Positions 62,297 through 64,000 of a DNA stretch of 64,000 nucleotides are shown here, in pieces. The translations under genes were made by a program, and so were the position numbers. Numbering within the stretch: the first letter of the stretch is position 1; each line of letters starts with the position of its first letter. A model generated the notes under the pieces. It was not told where the DNA came from. It ran no database searches and was given only the letters and a program-made list of their open reading frames with translations. Location: NCBI GenBank assembly GCA_050297855.1, contig JBNKTC010000004.1, positions 62,001 through 126,000 on the forward strand. Reading direction: 5' to 3'. This stretch comes from SZUA-545 sp050297855 (GTDB taxonomy: Bacteria; Campylobacterota; Campylobacteria; Campylobacterales; SZUA-545).

Positions 62297-63363
62297 GCAG
62301 ACAGTACAAGATCGGTGTGATCAAAGGGGACGGGATCGGTCCCGAGATCGTCGACGAGGCGATCAAAGTCCTCAATGCCGTTGCCGCCAAAGAGGATGTG
62401 GTCTTTGAATACAGCGAATACCTGATGGGCGGTGCGGCCATCGATGCGACGGGCGTGCCCCTTCCGCAGGCAACGATCGACGGCTGTCTGGCCAGTGATG
62501 CGGTGCTCTTCGGTGCCATCGGCGGACCCAAGTGGGACAACCTGGCCCGTGAGCTGCGACCGGAGACGGGGCTTCTGGGGCTGAGAAAAGCACTGAATAC
62601 CTTTGCCAATATCCGACCGGCTATCGTCTACGACGAACTGGTCAACGCCAGTACCCTCAAGCCCGAAGTGGTCAAGGGTGTCGACCTGGTCGTCGTCCGT
62701 GAGCTGACCGGCGGGATCTATTTCGGCGAGCCCAAGGCAAAAGAAGCCGACCGCGCTTACAACACGATGGTCTACACGGTCGAAGAGATCGAGCGTATCG
62801 CCCATGTGGCCTTCGATATCGCCATGAAGCGCGGCAAAAAGATCTGCTCCGTGGACAAGGCCAATGTCCTGGACGTCAGCCAACTCTGGCGCGAGACGGT
62901 CGAGCGGATCGCCACAGAGTATCCGGAAGTGGAGCTCAGCCATATGTATGTGGACAATGCGGCGATGCAGCTGATCCGTGACCCCAAACAGTTCGACGTC
63001 ATCCTGACGGGGAACATCTTCGGGGATATCCTGAGCGACGAGGCGAGTATGCTGAGCGGCTCCATCGGTCTGCTGCCAAGTGCCTCCACGGGCGGACCGA
63101 CAGGGGTCTACGAGCCGATCCACGGATCCGCACCCGACATCGCAGGGCAGGGGATCGCCAACCCGATCGCCACGATCGCCAGCGCCTCCATGATGATCCG
63201 CTTCGAGCTGGGCCTTGGGGCTGCAGCCGACCGGATCGACAACGCCATCAAGCGGGCCCTCAAAGAAGGCTACCGTACGGGCGACCTGGCGGCATTCGAT
63301 GCCAAGACGGTCTGCAATACCCGGGAAATGGGCGATGTGATCGCCCGCTTTGCCGGAGAATAA
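62293..63363 (+). CDS. leuB: 3-isopropylmalate dehydrogenase
   Basis: Oxidises 3-isopropylmalate to 2-oxoisocaproate with NAD+ in leucine synthesis. 356 residues; IKGDGIGPEIVDEA at the N-terminus, RELTGGIYFGEPK with substrate Arg, VDKANVLDVSQLWRE, NIFGDILSDEASMLSGSIGLLPSAS and EPIHGSAPDIAGQGIANP. It is coupled to leuD (4-bp overlap) and 3 bp from the next small gene. Confidence 0.97.
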   Translation: MSRQYKIGVIKGDGIGPEIVDEAIKVLNAVAAKEDVVFEYSEYLMGGAAIDATGVPLPQATIDGCLASDAVLFGAIGGPKWDNLARELRPETGLLGLRKALNTFANIRPAIVYDELVNASTLKPEVVKGVDLVVVRELTGGIYFGEPKAKEADRAYNTMVYTVEEIERIAHVAFDIAMKRGKKICSVDKANVLDVSQLWRETVERIATEYPEVELSHMYVDNAAMQLIRDPKQFDVILTGNIFGDILSDEASMLSGSIGLLPSASTGGPTGVYEPIHGSAPDIAGQGIANPIATIASASMMIRFELGLGAAADRIDNAIKRALKEGYRTGDLAAFDAKTVCNTREMGDVIARFAGE

Positions 63364-63366
63364 GAC

Positions 63367-63612
63367 ATGATTAAAACGGCGACGCTGGCGGCGGTCTACG
63401 AATCCCAGGGGCTCAAAGAGGACGCCCTCAAGATCTACCAGGAGATTCTGAAGACCGATCCGGAGAACAAGGAAGCCCGTATCGCCGTCAAACGCCTTAG
63501 CGGCATCAAGGAGAAGTACAGCGGTGTCAACCAGGAGATGCTGGACTTCTTTATCACGATGAATTCCGAGGTAGAGTACGCGGAGTTCGAGCGCTGGCTC
63601 GTCTTTGAATAG
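63367..63612 (+). CDS. small TPR-like protein
   Basis: An 81-residue protein that begins with one tetratricopeptide-type unit (AAVYESQGLKEDALKIYQEILKTDPENKEARIAVKRL, residues about 8-44), followed by a helical tail ending EYAEFERWLVFE. A single TPR plus capping helix suggests a small binding partner. It follows leuB by 3 bp and precedes the CiaD-like gene by 68 bp. Confidence 0.75.
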   Translation: MIKTATLAAVYESQGLKEDALKIYQEILKTDPENKEARIAVKRLSGIKEKYSGVNQEMLDFFITMNSEVEYAEFERWLVFE

Positions 63613-63680
63613 GACCGGTCGTATGATGAGAGGAGCTTGGCTCGTTGAGCGTAAGAAACTGTAAAGGTAGGAAGAGTTTT

Positions 63681-64000
63681 ATGGAACTAAAAGATGTGGT
63701 TTTGTCGGTACTTTCGGATATTCAGAACGAAGAGGAGCATAAGCAGGTGACCGAACAGGTCGAAGCGGCGGCCAAAGAGGTCCGGGAAAAACCCACAAGC
63801 GACCCGGCGCCGAAACCTTCTGCCAAAACCGCACCCAAAGCCGAGATGAAACCGCGTCCCGCTACCACACCTGCCAAGCCCAAAGCGGCCAAGAGCAGCC
63901 GGAGCGACGAAGAGCAGTTCCTGCGCAATCTTAAAGAGCGTATCCTGGTGATGTTCGAAGGGTTCAACTCCCCCAAAAACCAGAACACTGACGCAAAGGT
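63681..64000 (+). CDS. CiaD-like domain protein, 5' part
   Basis: The gene runs off the right edge; 106 codons are visible. The N-terminus MELKDVVLSVLSDIQNEEEHKQ is acidic and helical, the middle is a Lys/Pro/Ala-rich disordered linker, and DEEQFLRNLKERILVMFEGFNSPKN follows. The layout resembles the CiaD-like family named after a Campylobacter invasion antigen, found across the phylum; the assignment rests on memory of that family and on a partial protein. Start behind GGAAGAG. Confidence 0.5.
   Translation, partial: MELKDVVLSVLSDIQNEEEHKQVTEQVEAAAKEVREKPTSDPAPKPSAKTAPKAEMKPRPATTPAKPKAAKSSRSDEEQFLRNLKERILVMFEGFNSPKNQNTDAK

Overview
The window looks like chromosomal DNA from a free-living, chemolithoautotrophic member of the Campylobacterota (former Epsilonproteobacteria; Sulfurimonas/Sulfuricurvum/Sulfurovum-like, genus not resolved). 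The grounds are the gene order pheS-pheT-aroA-ispH-rpsA, a four-subunit OorDABC 2-oxoglutarate:ferredoxin oxidoreductase, a non-classical SdhABE-type succinate/fumarate enzyme, monomeric isocitrate dehydrogenase, and paired FlgF/FlgG-type rod genes behind a sigma-54-like promoter. Base composition is balanced to moderately GC-rich, except for one AT-rich gene at 30294-30887. I see no tRNA, 5S/16S/23S rRNA, CRISPR array, transposase or phage genes.

Layout. 1-8500: housekeeping block (pheS end, pheT, aroA, ispH, rpsA, a membrane-anchored small protein, serA). 8700-14200, minus strand: tetR, tolC and an RND pump cleanly split into two genes, with no adaptor gene. 14200-15800, minus strand: a degenerate histidine kinase and thiL. 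15900-20150: sdhA-sdhB-sdhE and a class II superoxide-reductase-like protein. 20300-26100: a small protein coupled to a WD40/alpha-solenoid protein, a TraB-like protein, a two-gene SUF-like Fe-S system, and a low-molecular-weight phosphatase. 26100-34500: secA, a LolC/E-type permease, an AT-rich membrane gene, an AsmA-like giant and mltG (the last two overlap head to head).

34600-45300 is a carbon-cycle block: icd, mdh, fumC, sucC, sucD, a small HMA-domain protein and oorDABC. With sdhABE it supplies most reactions between oxaloacetate and isocitrate, which suggests the reductive TCA cycle; the citrate-cleaving enzymes are not in the window. 45300-49800: a thioredoxin-fold protein with an RND/MMPL-type exporter, a PD-(D/E)XK-like protein and RNase P RNA (rnpB). 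49800-59500 is rich in signalling and motility: two paralogous OmpR-type regulators, a receiver-GGDEF-EAL protein, a large sensor kinase, flgF/flgG, and an operon containing a stand-alone FliG C-terminal domain. 59500-64000: a LamG-like lipoprotein behind four 11-bp-spaced direct repeats, then leuD-leuB and two small genes.

The most unusual feature is a family of at least five dispersed intergenic elements (29991, 36898, 39508, 55221, 56971). Each has two hairpins whose stems differ in sequence but keep their pairing, and the second hairpin always has a TTT loop on one strand. I know of no description of this family.
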